Assembly (NCBI GenBank): GCA_031255855.1
Contig: JAIRRS010000101.1
Coordinates: 62,001 to 126,000 of the forward strand
Source: Tannerellaceae bacterium
GTDB taxonomy: Bacteria > Bacteroidota > Bacteroidia > Bacteroidales > Tannerellaceae
Direction: 5' to 3'
DNA length: 64,000 nucleotides
Shown here: positions 54,468 to 63,682 of the stretch, piece by piece
How the letters are laid out: each line of letters opens with the position of its first letter
Numbering within the stretch: the first letter of the stretch is position 1
The notes under the pieces: model-generated
What the model was told of the DNA's origin: nothing
Databases searched by the model: none
The model's input: only the letters and a program-made list of their open reading frames with translations
Program-made: the position numbers and the translations under genes

Positions 54468-55031
54468 ATGAAAATTTTATTATTTGATAATTACGATTCC
54501 TTCACCTATAACCTTTTGCATATCTTAAAGGAATTAGGCGCAGAAGTGGAAGTGTTTCGCAACGACCGGATTTCGCTTGATGAAATAGAACGTTTTGATA
54601 AAATACTTCTCTCGCCGGGGCCGGGGATACCGGAAGAAGCAGGTATTTTACTTCCTCTTGTTAAACAGTATGCCCCAACCAAAAATATACTGGGCGTTTG
54701 CCTGGGAGAACAAGCGATTGGCGAGGCATTCGGGGCAAAACTTATCAACCTGGAAGAAGTATATCACGGCGTTTGTTCTGATATTCGCGTAAAGGCAAAA
54801 GATCCTCTGTTTGAAGGTTTAACACCGGGTTTCCGAGCCGGCAGATATCATTCCTGGGTAGTTTCTAAAGAAAACTTCCCCGATTGCCTGGAAATAACGG
54901 CAGAAGACAACAAAGGGCAAATCATGGCGATCCGCCATAAAGAATATCATGTGAGGGGTATCCAATTCCATCCCGAATCCATCCTAACACCTAAAGGTAA
55001 AATGATTATACAAAACTGGATTAATTTATGA
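54468..55031 (+). CDS. trpG: Anthranilate synthase component II (glutamine amidotransferase)
   Basis: 187 aa class I glutamine amidotransferase that feeds ammonia to TrpE. Nucleophile C78 in GVCLGEQAIGEAFG (many relatives read CLGHQ at this place), and H168/E170 in QFHPESIL. LSPGPGIPEEAG forms the oxyanion loop. No fusion to TrpD. Its stop overlaps trpD by 4 bp (ATGA). Confidence 0.97.
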   Translation: MKILLFDNYDSFTYNLLHILKELGAEVEVFRNDRISLDEIERFDKILLSPGPGIPEEAGILLPLVKQYAPTKNILGVCLGEQAIGEAFGAKLINLEEVYHGVCSDIRVKAKDPLFEGLTPGFRAGRYHSWVVSKENFPDCLEITAEDNKGQIMAIRHKEYHVRGIQFHPESILTPKGKMIIQNWINL

Positions 55032-56023
55032 AACAGACATTATACAGACTATTCGAACATCAGTATTTAGGGCGTGATGAGGCGCGTCAGATACTCCATA
55101 ATATCGCAGCCTTGAAATACAATGATTCACAAATCGCAGGATTAATAACTGTTTTCCTGATGCGTAGTATCTCCGTTGAAGAACTTATCGGATTCAGGGA
55201 AGCATTATTGGAAATGCGTGTGCCGGTTGATTTATCAGAATATAAACCTATTGATATTGTGGGAACCGGGGGAGATGGCAAGAACACCTTTAATATAAGC
55301 ACCACCGCTTGTTTTGTCGTGGCAGGGGCAGGTTACAAGGTTGTCAAACATGGAAACTACGGGGCTACATCGGTCAGTGGGGCAAGCAATGTGATAGAAC
55401 AGCATGGCGTAAAATTCACAGACAGTGTGGACAAACTTCGCAAGTCAATGGACACTTGTAATATAGCTTATTTGCATGCGCCATTATTTAATCCGGCATT
55501 AAAAGCTGTTGCGCCGGTACGGAAAACGTTAGGGGTTCGCAGCTTCTTTAATATGCTAGGACCTTTGGTCAACCCCGTTGTCCCGGCTTATCAACTACTT
55601 GGGGTTTACAACCTGCCGCTGCTACGGCTATATAGTTATACGTATCAGGAGAGTAATACGCGCTTCGCAGTAGTCCATAGTCTGGACGGTTTCGACGAAA
55701 TATCATTAACAACTGAGTTCAAAGTCTCCATGCCGGAAATGGAAAAATTGTATACGCCTGAAATGTTAGGCTTCAGCCGTTGTGCGGAAGCAGATTTAGA
55801 TGGCGGTGAAACACCGGAGCAAGCAGCTAAAATATTTGATGATATACTGAATAATAAAGCAACATCCGCACAAAAAAACTGCGTCATCGCCAATGCCGCT
55901 TTTGCCATACAGGTCATTTGTCCGGATAAAGAAATTGGAACATGTATCGCAGAAGCAAAAGAGTCGCTCGAAAGTGGACAAGCATTGGAAACATTTAATC
56001 AATTCATTTCAATAAATTGTTAG
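55028..56023 (+). CDS. trpD: Anthranilate phosphoribosyltransferase
   Basis: 331 aa. Attaches phosphoribose from PRPP to anthranilate. The PRPP-binding motif VGTGGDGKNTFNIST is intact and is followed by VVKHGNYGATSVSGASNVIEQHG; RSFFNMLGPLVNP is the conserved central motif. Four-base overlap with trpG and close spacing to trpC show coupled expression. Confidence 0.97.
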   Translation: MKQTLYRLFEHQYLGRDEARQILHNIAALKYNDSQIAGLITVFLMRSISVEELIGFREALLEMRVPVDLSEYKPIDIVGTGGDGKNTFNISTTACFVVAGAGYKVVKHGNYGATSVSGASNVIEQHGVKFTDSVDKLRKSMDTCNIAYLHAPLFNPALKAVAPVRKTLGVRSFFNMLGPLVNPVVPAYQLLGVYNLPLLRLYSYTYQESNTRFAVVHSLDGFDEISLTTEFKVSMPEMEKLYTPEMLGFSRCAEADLDGGETPEQAAKIFDDILNNKATSAQKNCVIANAAFAIQVICPDKEIGTCIAEAKESLESGQALETFNQFISINC

Positions 56024-56025
56024 TC

Positions 56026-56832
56026 ATGAAAGATATCTTAGGCGAAATAATAGTCAACAAAAGAGTAGAAGTTGAAGAACAAAAAAAGGCCGTCGGCTTA
56101 CGTACATTACTGACAATGGGCGGCGAACAATTGGAACGAACCACCTCCTCCATGAAAAAAGCATTGGCTGATTCCACTTCGGGAATAATTGCCGAATTCA
56201 AACGGAAATCGCCTTCCAAAGGATGGCTATACCCGGATGCTAAAATTGAAAACATCGTTCCGTTGTATGAGAAAAATGGAGCTGCCGCCTGCTCCATACT
56301 TACCGACAGCAAATTTTTCGGAGGCTCGTTAAATGATTTACAATCTGCTCGAAAATTGGTTGATATCCCTTTGTTACGAAAAGATTTCATTCTAGACGAA
56401 TACCAATTATACCAGGCACGTATCATGGGTGCCGATGCCGTCTTATTAATTGCTGCCGCATTATCCGAAGGACAATGTTTATTATTAGCGCAAACGGCTC
56501 ATGAACTTAACCTGGAAGTATTGTTGGAAATCCATACAGAAGAGGAATTCGCGTATTTGAATCCTTATATAGATATGCTGGGAATCAATAATCGCAACTT
56601 AGGAACTTTCCACACAGATGTGGAAAATTCTTTCCGGTTGGCAAGTCGAAAACTCACTCCCCTATCTTCCAATGGGGGAGTGTTAATGATTTCCGAAAGC
56701 GGCGTCTCCAACACGGAGACAGTAAAAAAACTGCGAAAAGTTGGTTTTCAAGGCTTTCTTATAGGGGAAACGTTTATGAAAACCGAACATCCCGGCGAAA
56801 CATTACACAAATTCATAGGAGATTTACAATGA
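56026..56832 (+). CDS. trpC: Indole-3-glycerol phosphate synthase
   Basis: 268 aa from the ATG at 56026; a TTG nine bases upstream overlaps trpD and is less likely. Conserved IIAEFKRKSPSKGW (catalytic Glu and Lys), AAACSILTDSKFFGGS, LLRKDFILDEYQLYQARIMGADAVLLI, GINNRNLGTF and ISESGVS follow the TIM-barrel order. Not fused to trpF. trpF overlaps its end by 4 bp. Confidence 0.96.
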   Translation: MKDILGEIIVNKRVEVEEQKKAVGLRTLLTMGGEQLERTTSSMKKALADSTSGIIAEFKRKSPSKGWLYPDAKIENIVPLYEKNGAAACSILTDSKFFGGSLNDLQSARKLVDIPLLRKDFILDEYQLYQARIMGADAVLLIAAALSEGQCLLLAQTAHELNLEVLLEIHTEEEFAYLNPYIDMLGINNRNLGTFHTDVENSFRLASRKLTPLSSNGGVLMISESGVSNTETVKKLRKVGFQGFLIGETFMKTEHPGETLHKFIGDLQ

Positions 56833-57473
56833 TAATAAAAGTCTGCGGTATGCGAAATCCGGAAAATATCCGACAATTAGCTACACTGGATATTAATTGG
56901 ATCGGATTTATCTTTTACAAAAAATCTTTGCGCTATTTCGATCTCCCTATTCCTCCACAGGAGAAAAATAATTCACCGCTCACAATTAATCATTCACCAT
57001 TAAAAAGAGTTGGCGTCTTTGTCAATGCTTCTGTTGAAGAAATGATGGAAAAAGCCGGTCAGTACAAACTCGACTATCTGCAATTACACGGAAATGAGCC
57101 TGCCGATGTTTGCCATACATTACATAAACGCGGATATGCTTTAATAAAAGCCTTCCCTATCGAAACCAAAGAGGATTTATCGAAAACTCTGGTATATGAA
57201 GACCGGGTTGACTATTTTCTTTTCGACACAAAATGTAACGAATATGGAGGTTCGGGAAAGTTGTTTGACTGGTCGGTTTTATCAGCATATAAAGGTAATA
57301 CTCCATTCCTGTTAAGCGGAGGTATCAATCCCGGCTGTATAAGAGAGATACTACAGTTTCAGCATCCGTTTTTTGCCGGTATCGACTTAAATAGTGGTTT
57401 TGAAATTACTCCAGGATTAAAAGACATAGGAAAACTCCATGACTTCATCAAAGAAATACGAAAAACAAATTAA
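56829..57473 (+). CDS. trpF: Phosphoribosylanthranilate isomerase
   Basis: 214 aa. Amadori rearrangement of phosphoribosylanthranilate. Catalytic C7 in [12 protein letters not shown], then [21 protein letters not shown], the aspartate in [19 protein letters not shown] and [10 protein letters not shown]. Between strand 2 and [10 protein letters not shown] there is an extra loop, about residues 45-58 ([14 protein letters not shown]), that looks like translated intergenic repeat sequence rather than family sequence. The frame is preserved and the catalytic residues are all present, so the enzyme is probably active. Confidence 0.94.
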   Translation: MIIKVCGMRNPENIRQLATLDINWIGFIFYKKSLRYFDLPIPPQEKNNSPLTINHSPLKRVGVFVNASVEEMMEKAGQYKLDYLQLHGNEPADVCHTLHKRGYALIKAFPIETKEDLSKTLVYEDRVDYFLFDTKCNEYGGSGKLFDWSVLSAYKGNTPFLLSGGINPGCIREILQFQHPFFAGIDLNSGFEITPGLKDIGKLHDFIKEIRKTN

Positions 57474-57493
57474 TCATTAATTATCAGATAAAA

Positions 57494-58264
57494 ATGAACC
57501 GTATAAATCAACTATTCGAAACAAAAAAGAACGGGATTCTTTCTGTTTATTTTACAGCCGGATATCCCAAGCTGGGTGATACCATAAAAATACTGAAAGC
57601 GCTTCAAGAGAAAGGTATTGATCTCGTTGAGGTTGGTATTCCTTTTTCCGATCCAATGGCCGACGGGCCGGTTATACAGGAATCATCTACTGTTGCTCTA
57701 CGGAATGGCATGTCGCTCCGGTTGCTTTTCGAACAACTAAAAGATATCCGGGAGGAAGTTCACATACCTATTATATTAATGGGGTATTTGAATCCGATCA
57801 TGCAGTTTGGATTTGGTGATTTTTGCAAAAAATGTGCCGAAGTCGGTGTCGACGGTATGATTATCCCCGACCTTCCCTTTGCCGATTACATGTCGAACTA
57901 CAAAGGAATATCCGACCTGTATGATTTAAAGACGATTATGCTAATTACACCGGAAACTTCGGAGGAACGAGTCCGCTTAATTGACGAAAACACAGATGGA
58001 TTCATCTATATGGTATCCAGTGCCGCTACGACCGGAGCCCAGAAAAGTTTCAATGAGCAAAAACAAGCTTATTTCCGCAGGATTAACGATATGAAGTTAC
58101 GCAATCCACGGTTGGTTGGCTTTGGTATCAGTAATAAAGAAACATTCAAAACAGCTATGGCTTATTCATCGGGAGCAATTATCGGAAGTAAATTCATACA
58201 ATTATTATCAACAGAGCCTGATTCAAACACAGCGATCGACAGACTACTACAAATCAGATACTGA
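57494..58264 (+). CDS. trpA: Tryptophan synthase alpha chain
   Basis: 256 aa. Cleaves indole-3-glycerol phosphate to indole. Catalytic E46 and D57 in [48 protein letters not shown], the phosphate-binding GFGISN and the SGAIIGSKF end are all present. Last gene of the trp operon; a hairpin follows at 58308. Confidence 0.97.
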   Translation: MNRINQLFETKKNGILSVYFTAGYPKLGDTIKILKALQEKGIDLVEVGIPFSDPMADGPVIQESSTVALRNGMSLRLLFEQLKDIREEVHIPIILMGYLNPIMQFGFGDFCKKCAEVGVDGMIIPDLPFADYMSNYKGISDLYDLKTIMLITPETSEERVRLIDENTDGFIYMVSSAATTGAQKSFNEQKQAYFRRINDMKLRNPRLVGFGISNKETFKTAMAYSSGAIIGSKFIQLLSTEPDSNTAIDRLLQIRY

Positions 58265-58307
58265 CGCAAAGTATGAGATGGAAAAAACCTAAAATGAAGG
58301 AAAAAAT

Positions 58308-58340
58308 GGAAGGGGCAATGCATTGCGCTCTGCCCCTTCC
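58308..58340 (+). terminator. Hairpin after trpA (possible interspersed palindrome)
   Basis: A perfect 10-bp stem (GGAAGGGGCA with TGCCCCTTCC) encloses a 13-nt loop that itself extends the palindrome GCAATGCATTGC. There is no T tract, so it may be a repeat element or RNA-stabilising hairpin rather than a true intrinsic terminator. Confidence 0.5.
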
Positions 58341-58541
58341 TAAGAATCAAAAACTAACCTAATCCATCTGTTTATATTTCATAGTAAAAGCCTGGTCTGC
58401 TTAACTAATCATAAAAAAGTCTTATACTTCTACTTTGACACAAAGATGATATTTTTTTACTAATTAACGCTTGATGTATATCAAATTACAATAAAATATA
58501 TAATTTATTGATATAAATCAACGTTTTAACATGCAATTAAC

Positions 58542-59120
58542 TTATAACATACCGGCGCGTACACGGCTTAATGTTTCGGGAGACATTAATAAATAGGATG
58601 CGATATGAACCAATGGGGCTCTTTTCACAATTTCCGGGCGTTCTCTCAACAAACGATGATAACGTTCATTTGCTGTTTCGAAACGAAATGAATCGATTTT
58701 TTGCTGGATACCAATCAGGATTAATTCCATAAATCTGCGATACAAAACACCTACATCAGGATATTCATCCATTAATACAGATACCTGCCTGTAAGGGATT
58801 CCATACAATACGGCCGGTTCCAAAGCTTCTATTAGCAACTTGGTGGGTTCTTGAAGAAGATAACTTTCGATATTTATGAATATATTATTTTCGCAAGCAA
58901 AGTGTTCAGTCAAATCTCTTCCGTTTTTATAATAGAATTGACGGATCAGACCACTTTGAACAAAATACATTTGGTCGCTTATTTCTCCTTCTCTCAGGAG
59001 CGTTTCATTCTTCTTCAATTCAATTCTTACAAGTATGGAAGTTAGTTTATCAATAGCATTGTCGCTCAGCGGCGAGACGATTTTGGTCAACCGCTGAACA
59101 ACACTTTTATTTGTGTTCAT
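58542..59120 (-). CDS. Crp/Fnr family transcriptional regulator
   Basis: 192 aa from the ATG at 59120, chosen because the -7 box lies at 59142; the upstream ATG at 59144 would overlap that box. The N-terminal cyclic-nucleotide-binding-like fold is visible in LKKNETLLREGEISDQMYFVQSGLIRQFY and NNIFINIESYLLQEPTKLLIEALEPAVLYGIP. The C-terminal helix-turn-helix is RAPLVHIASYLLMSPETLSRVR. No Fe-S cysteine cluster. Typical of the large group of Bacteroidota Crp-like regulators; target unknown. Stands alone. Confidence 0.88.
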   Translation of the reverse strand: MNTNKSVVQRLTKIVSPLSDNAIDKLTSILVRIELKKNETLLREGEISDQMYFVQSGLIRQFYYKNGRDLTEHFACENNIFINIESYLLQEPTKLLIEALEPAVLYGIPYRQVSVLMDEYPDVGVLYRRFMELILIGIQQKIDSFRFETANERYHRLLRERPEIVKRAPLVHIASYLLMSPETLSRVRAGML

Positions 59121-59141
59121 GTTAAAACTTAATTTGTACAA

Positions 59142-59149
59142 CAAATATA
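59142..59149 (-). promoter_or_regulatory. -7 box of the Crp-type gene
   Basis: TATATTTG on the minus strand, 21 bp before the ATG at 59120. Confidence 0.55.
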
Positions 59150-59174
59150 AGAAATTGTAATTAAACAGTAAAAT

Positions 59175-59210
59175 AAATCCTCTATATAATTGAATATATA
59201 GAGGATTTTT
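59175..59210 (-). terminator. Terminator after carA-carB
   Basis: A perfect 14-bp stem (AAATCCTCTATATA with its complement) with a 6-nt loop. On the minus strand it is followed by TTTATTTTA and sits 43 bp beyond the carAB stop. Confidence 0.75.
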
Positions 59211-59252
59211 ATAATTTCAATACTTGTTTTTACAAAATAAAAGCCTTATTTG

Positions 59253-62200
59253 TCAGCGATAATCTTTCCAACTTTTGATTTGTAAGTCGTCAATACTTAA
59301 TGTACAAAAGGCAGTAATAAACGCATCTGCCAACCGGGCATTCGTGAGTAATGGAATATTTAAATCAATTGAAGCACGACGTATTTTATACCCGTTATCC
59401 AATTCTCCCGCCGACAAATCACGCGGTATATTTACCACCATATCAATCTTCTTTTCGTGAAGTAATGTCAAAGCCTGCGGTTCTTCTGTTTCGCTGGGCC
59501 AGTATACATGTGTACTCTCTATTCCGTTTTCCTTTAAGAAACGGTAAGTCCCTCCCGTAGCAAACAGATTATACCCTTTTTCCGACAATAGACGGGCAGC
59601 ATCCAACATGGCTACTTTTTGCTTGGACGTACCTGTAGAAAGCAATATGTTCTTTCCCGGTATCCTGTAGCCAACCGAAAGCATGCTTTTCAATATCGCT
59701 TCTGATGTATCATCGGCAATACAACCTACTTCGCCCGTCGAAGCCATATCGACCCCCAATACGGGGTCGGCTTTCTGAAGGCGACTGAAAGAGAATTGGG
59801 AAGCCTTGATTCCCACGTAATCCAAATCAAAAGCATTCTTTGTGGGTTTCTGTACCGGCAGTCCCAACATTACCCGGGTTGCCAACTCGATGAAGTTTAT
59901 TTTCAACACTTTACTTACAAACGGGAAGCTGCGCGAAGCACGTAGATTACATTCTATCACCTTGATTTCATTTCCCTTGGCAAGATACTGGATATTGAAA
60001 GGTCCCGATATGTTGAGTTCCTTGGCAATCTCGCGGCTGATACGCTTGATCCGTCGAACAGTCTCCACATAAAGTTTCTGTGCCGGAAATTGTATGGTAG
60101 CATCTCCGCTATGTACGCCGGCAAATTCAATATGTTCGCTGATGGCATACATGATTATTTCGCCTTTCCCGGCTACGGCATCCACTTCTACTTCTTTTGC
60201 ATGTTCGATAAACTGGCTTACCACTACCGGATGTTTCTTGCTTACATTGGCGGCCAGTTTCAGGAAACGTTCCAACTCTTCCCGGTTTGAACAAACATTC
60301 ATGGCGGCGCCACTCAATACATAGCTTGGACGAACCAGTACCGGGAAGCCTACTTCTTCAACAAAACTATTGATATCATCCAGACTGCTAAGCTCTTTCC
60401 AACGGGGCTGGTCTACGCCTATCCTGTCGAGCATGGCCGAGAATTTATGCCGGTCTTCCGCATTATCGATATTTTTGGCCGACGTTCCAAGTATATTTAC
60501 ATGTTGTTCGTCTAAACGGATAGCCAGGTTATTCGGTATCTGTCCTCCGGTAGAAACAATCACACCATGAGGATTTTCCAGTTCGTGAATATCCATTACC
60601 CGCTCAAAAGTCAACTCGTCAAAATACAGGCGGTCGCACATGTCGTAATCTGTAGATACCGTCTCCGGATTATAGTTAATCATAACCGAACGCCAACCTT
60701 CTTGCCGGATGGTATTCAATGCCTGGACTCCGCACCAGTCAAACTCTACCGAGCTACCAATCCTGTAAGCGCCCGATCCTAACACGATGATTGAACGTTT
60801 GTCACCCAAATAGCACACATCGTTTTCAATTCCGCTATAAGTTAGATACAGGTAATTGGTTTGTGCGGGGTATTCGGCTGCCAATGTATCTATTTGTTTT
60901 ACTACCGGTAATATGTTACGGAATTTCCTGTCCTGCCGCACTTGTAAGGTTATCTTCTCCCAATCAGGCATATTTTCTTTGAAGATGGCCCGCGCGATCT
61001 GGAAATCTGAAAAACCTTGTATTTTTGCCGTGCGGAACAGATTATCCGGAATATCGGTTATCTTATGATAACGTTCCAGTTCTTCCGCAGTCTGTATTAT
61101 ATTATATAGCTTTTGCAGGAACCATTTGTCAATCTTCGTCAGGTCATGGATTTGGTCGATTGTATACCCGGCACGAAAAGCTTTACTGATTACAAATATG
61201 CGTCGGTCGGTCGGTTCATGAAGGGCTTTGTCTATATCCGGTAATACCAATTCTTTGTTTTCCACAAAACCGTGCATCCCCTGCCCTATCATGCGAAGTC
61301 CTTTCTGGATCGTTTCTTCAAATGTCCGCCCGATAGCCATTACTTCGCCTACCGACTTCATACTTGAACCCAATTCACGGGCTACTCCATGAAACTTACC
61401 CAAATCCCAACGCGGAATTTTACATACAACATAATCAAGCGCTGGTTCGAAGAAAGCGCTCGTCGTCTTTGTTACAGAGTTTGTTAAATCAAACAAGCCG
61501 TATCCCAATCCTAATTTAGCCGCGACAAAGGCCAATGGATAACCTGTCGCTTTCGACGCCAAGGCAGAAGACCGGCTCAAACGGGCATTCACTTCAATCA
61601 CCCGGTAGTCTTCACTTTCAGGGTCGAGGGCATACTGCACGTTACATTCTCCTACGATTCCTATATGGCGGATAATGCGGATGGCTAATTCGCGTAATTT
61701 ATGATATTCGGCATTTGTCAGTGTTTGCGATGGCGCAATTACGATACTTTCACCTGTATGGATACCCAATGGGTCGAAGTTTTCCATATTACATACAGTA
61801 ATACAGTTGTCGAAACGGTCGCGCACCACTTCATATTCCACTTCTTTCCAGCCCTTCAGGCTCTTTTCTACTAATACCTGGGGGGAAAAAGAGAACGCTT
61901 TTTCCGCCAAAGCGTCCAGTTCTTCTTCATTATCACAAAAACCTGAGCCTAATCCTCCCAACGCGTAAGCGGCGCGGATAATTACCGGATAGCCCAATTC
62001 GGCAGCAGCCCGCCGGGCATCTTTAATATTGTCAACGGCCTCGCTTTTAATTGTTTTTACGTTTATTTCATCCAGCTTACGTACAAAAAGCTCCCGATCT
62101 TCCGTATCCATAATAGCCTGTACGGGAGTTCCTAATACTTGTACGTTATATTTTTCCAACACACCGCTCCGGTACAACTCTACGCCGCAATTAAGGGCTG

Positions 62201-63659
62201 TTTGCCCGCCAAATGCCAAAAGGATTCCTTCAGGACGCTCTTTTTCTATTACCTTTTCTACAAAAAAAGGAGTAACAGGAAGGAAATAAACCGTATCCGC
62301 AACGCCTTCCGAGGTCTGAACCGTAGCGATATTGGGATTGATTAATACGGTTTCAATCCCCTCTTCTTTTATCGCTTTTAGAGCCTGCGAACCGGAATAA
62401 TCAAACTCCCCGGCTTCGCCAATCTTTAACGCTCCGGAACCAAGGATAAGGACTTTAGCCTTCGAACCATTCTCCGGCTTCCTAAGGGGGAGGCTGGGAG
62501 CAACCACTGTATTATCCCCTCCCTTAGGGGATTGAGGGGTCATTGATTCTACAAACATATCGAATATAAAATCCGTATCCGTGGGGCCGCTACTGGCTTC
62601 GGGATGGAATTGGGAGGAGAAGAAAGGTTTGGTCTTGTGCCTGATACCTTCATTCGTCCCATCATTCATATTAACAAACAAAGGTTCCCAATCTGTTCCC
62701 AACGTATCATTATCCACGGCATATCCGTGATTCTGTGAAGTGATGAAACATTTATCCGTACCAACCATACGGACGGGTTGGTTATGGCTCCGGTGACCGT
62801 ATTTTAGCTTGTAGATAGAAGCTCCTCCCGCTTTAGCCAACAATTGGTTTCCCATACAAATACCACATATCGGTTTATCGCCCGACAATGCTTTGCGTAT
62901 ATTCCGTACGGTTTCTTCGCAGGTATCCGGGTCGCCGGGGCCATTGCTTATGAACAAGCCATCGTATTCCAACTGATTAAAATCATAATTCCAGGGGACA
63001 AGCGTCACTTCTACGTTTCGTTTTAACAGACAGCGAATGATATTATGCTTTACTCCACAATCAACAAGAACAACTCTCTTTTTACCCTCTCCTTTGCCAA
63101 AAACCTTTATCTCTTTAGTAGATACGCGATCTACATAATTAATATCTTCATAATTGACTGTGGATAGCAAATGGTGAGCCGTTTTTTTCATTTCTTCCTT
63201 ACCAACCGCGGATTGTCCATCGCCAATTACAATGACTCCTTTCATAACGCCCCTTTCGCGGAGAAGTTTTGTCAGGGCGCGGGTATCGATTCCATAAATA
63301 CCGGGAATCTGTTCGTTCTTCAACCAATCGCCTAGACTTTCCACCGCGTTCCAATGGCTGTATTCGCGGCTGTAATCGCTTATGATAATGGCATCCGCGT
63401 GTATCCGGTCGCTTTCCATATGGCACGAAAGAAAACCGGGTTCGCAGGTGCAGGCGGGAACGCCGTAGTTGCCTACCAACGGATAGGTAAGCGTCATCAG
63501 TTGTCCGGCATAAGAAGGGTCGGTCAAACTTTCAGGATAGCCGGTCATAGCCGTATTGAACACTACCTCGCCGGCAACGGATTTCTCGTATCCAAAAGAA
63601 AAACCGTTGAAAATGCTTCCATCGTCTAAAATTAAAGTCGCTGTTCTGTCTGTTTGCAT
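59253..63659 (-). CDS. carAB: Fused carbamoyl-phosphate synthase, small plus large subunit
   Basis: 1468 aa in one open frame. Residues 1-371 are CarA: ATLILDDGSIFNGFSFG at the start, nucleophile C268 in GICMGNQLLA, H352/E354 in SSQFHPEAS. Residues 401-1468 are CarB: VLILGSGALKIGEAGEFDYSG, two ATP-grasp halves (YPVIIRAAYALGGLGSGF and FPVLVRPSYVLSGAAM) and the C-terminal MGS-type allosteric domain (LLSTGTSKQKVAMLDAARLL, LFATGGTYRFL). Makes carbamoyl phosphate for arginine and pyrimidines. The two are normally separate genes in Bacteroidales. Residues 372-400 are a linker encoded by a repeat-like sequence. It begins 23 bp after purF. Confidence 0.93.
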   Translation of the reverse strand: MQTDRTATLILDDGSIFNGFSFGYEKSVAGEVVFNTAMTGYPESLTDPSYAGQLMTLTYPLVGNYGVPACTCEPGFLSCHMESDRIHADAIIISDYSREYSHWNAVESLGDWLKNEQIPGIYGIDTRALTKLLRERGVMKGVIVIGDGQSAVGKEEMKKTAHHLLSTVNYEDINYVDRVSTKEIKVFGKGEGKKRVVLVDCGVKHNIIRCLLKRNVEVTLVPWNYDFNQLEYDGLFISNGPGDPDTCEETVRNIRKALSGDKPICGICMGNQLLAKAGGASIYKLKYGHRSHNQPVRMVGTDKCFITSQNHGYAVDNDTLGTDWEPLFVNMNDGTNEGIRHKTKPFFSSQFHPEASSGPTDTDFIFDMFVESMTPQSPKGGDNTVVAPSLPLRKPENGSKAKVLILGSGALKIGEAGEFDYSGSQALKAIKEEGIETVLINPNIATVQTSEGVADTVYFLPVTPFFVEKVIEKERPEGILLAFGGQTALNCGVELYRSGVLEKYNVQVLGTPVQAIMDTEDRELFVRKLDEINVKTIKSEAVDNIKDARRAAAELGYPVIIRAAYALGGLGSGFCDNEEELDALAEKAFSFSPQVLVEKSLKGWKEVEYEVVRDRFDNCITVCNMENFDPLGIHTGESIVIAPSQTLTNAEYHKLRELAIRIIRHIGIVGECNVQYALDPESEDYRVIEVNARLSRSSALASKATGYPLAFVAAKLGLGYGLFDLTNSVTKTTSAFFEPALDYVVCKIPRWDLGKFHGVARELGSSMKSVGEVMAIGRTFEETIQKGLRMIGQGMHGFVENKELVLPDIDKALHEPTDRRIFVISKAFRAGYTIDQIHDLTKIDKWFLQKLYNIIQTAEELERYHKITDIPDNLFRTAKIQGFSDFQIARAIFKENMPDWEKITLQVRQDRKFRNILPVVKQIDTLAAEYPAQTNYLYLTYSGIENDVCYLGDKRSIIVLGSGAYRIGSSVEFDWCGVQALNTIRQEGWRSVMINYNPETVSTDYDMCDRLYFDELTFERVMDIHELENPHGVIVSTGGQIPNNLAIRLDEQHVNILGTSAKNIDNAEDRHKFSAMLDRIGVDQPRWKELSSLDDINSFVEEVGFPVLVRPSYVLSGAAMNVCSNREELERFLKLAANVSKKHPVVVSQFIEHAKEVEVDAVAGKGEIIMYAISEHIEFAGVHSGDATIQFPAQKLYVETVRRIKRISREIAKELNISGPFNIQYLAKGNEIKVIECNLRASRSFPFVSKVLKINFIELATRVMLGLPVQKPTKNAFDLDYVGIKASQFSFSRLQKADPVLGVDMASTGEVGCIADDTSEAILKSMLSVGYRIPGKNILLSTGTSKQKVAMLDAARLLSEKGYNLFATGGTYRFLKENGIESTHVYWPSETEEPQALTLLHEKKIDMVVNIPRDLSAGELDNGYKIRRASIDLNIPLLTNARLADAFITAFCTLSIDDLQIKSWKDYR
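62463..62540 (-). repeat. Inverted-repeat element inside the carA-carB junction
   Basis: Arms CCTAAGGGGGAGG (62481-62493) and CCTCCCTTAGG (62518-62528) are inverted around 24 bp. In the gene's frame the stretch encodes SMTPQSPKGGDNTVVAPSLPLRKPEN, proline- and glycine-rich and unlike either subunit. It resembles the GC-rich palindromes scattered between genes in Bacteroidota. Confidence 0.65.
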
Positions 63660-63682
63660 ATTTAATTTTGCTTTTTAAAGTC

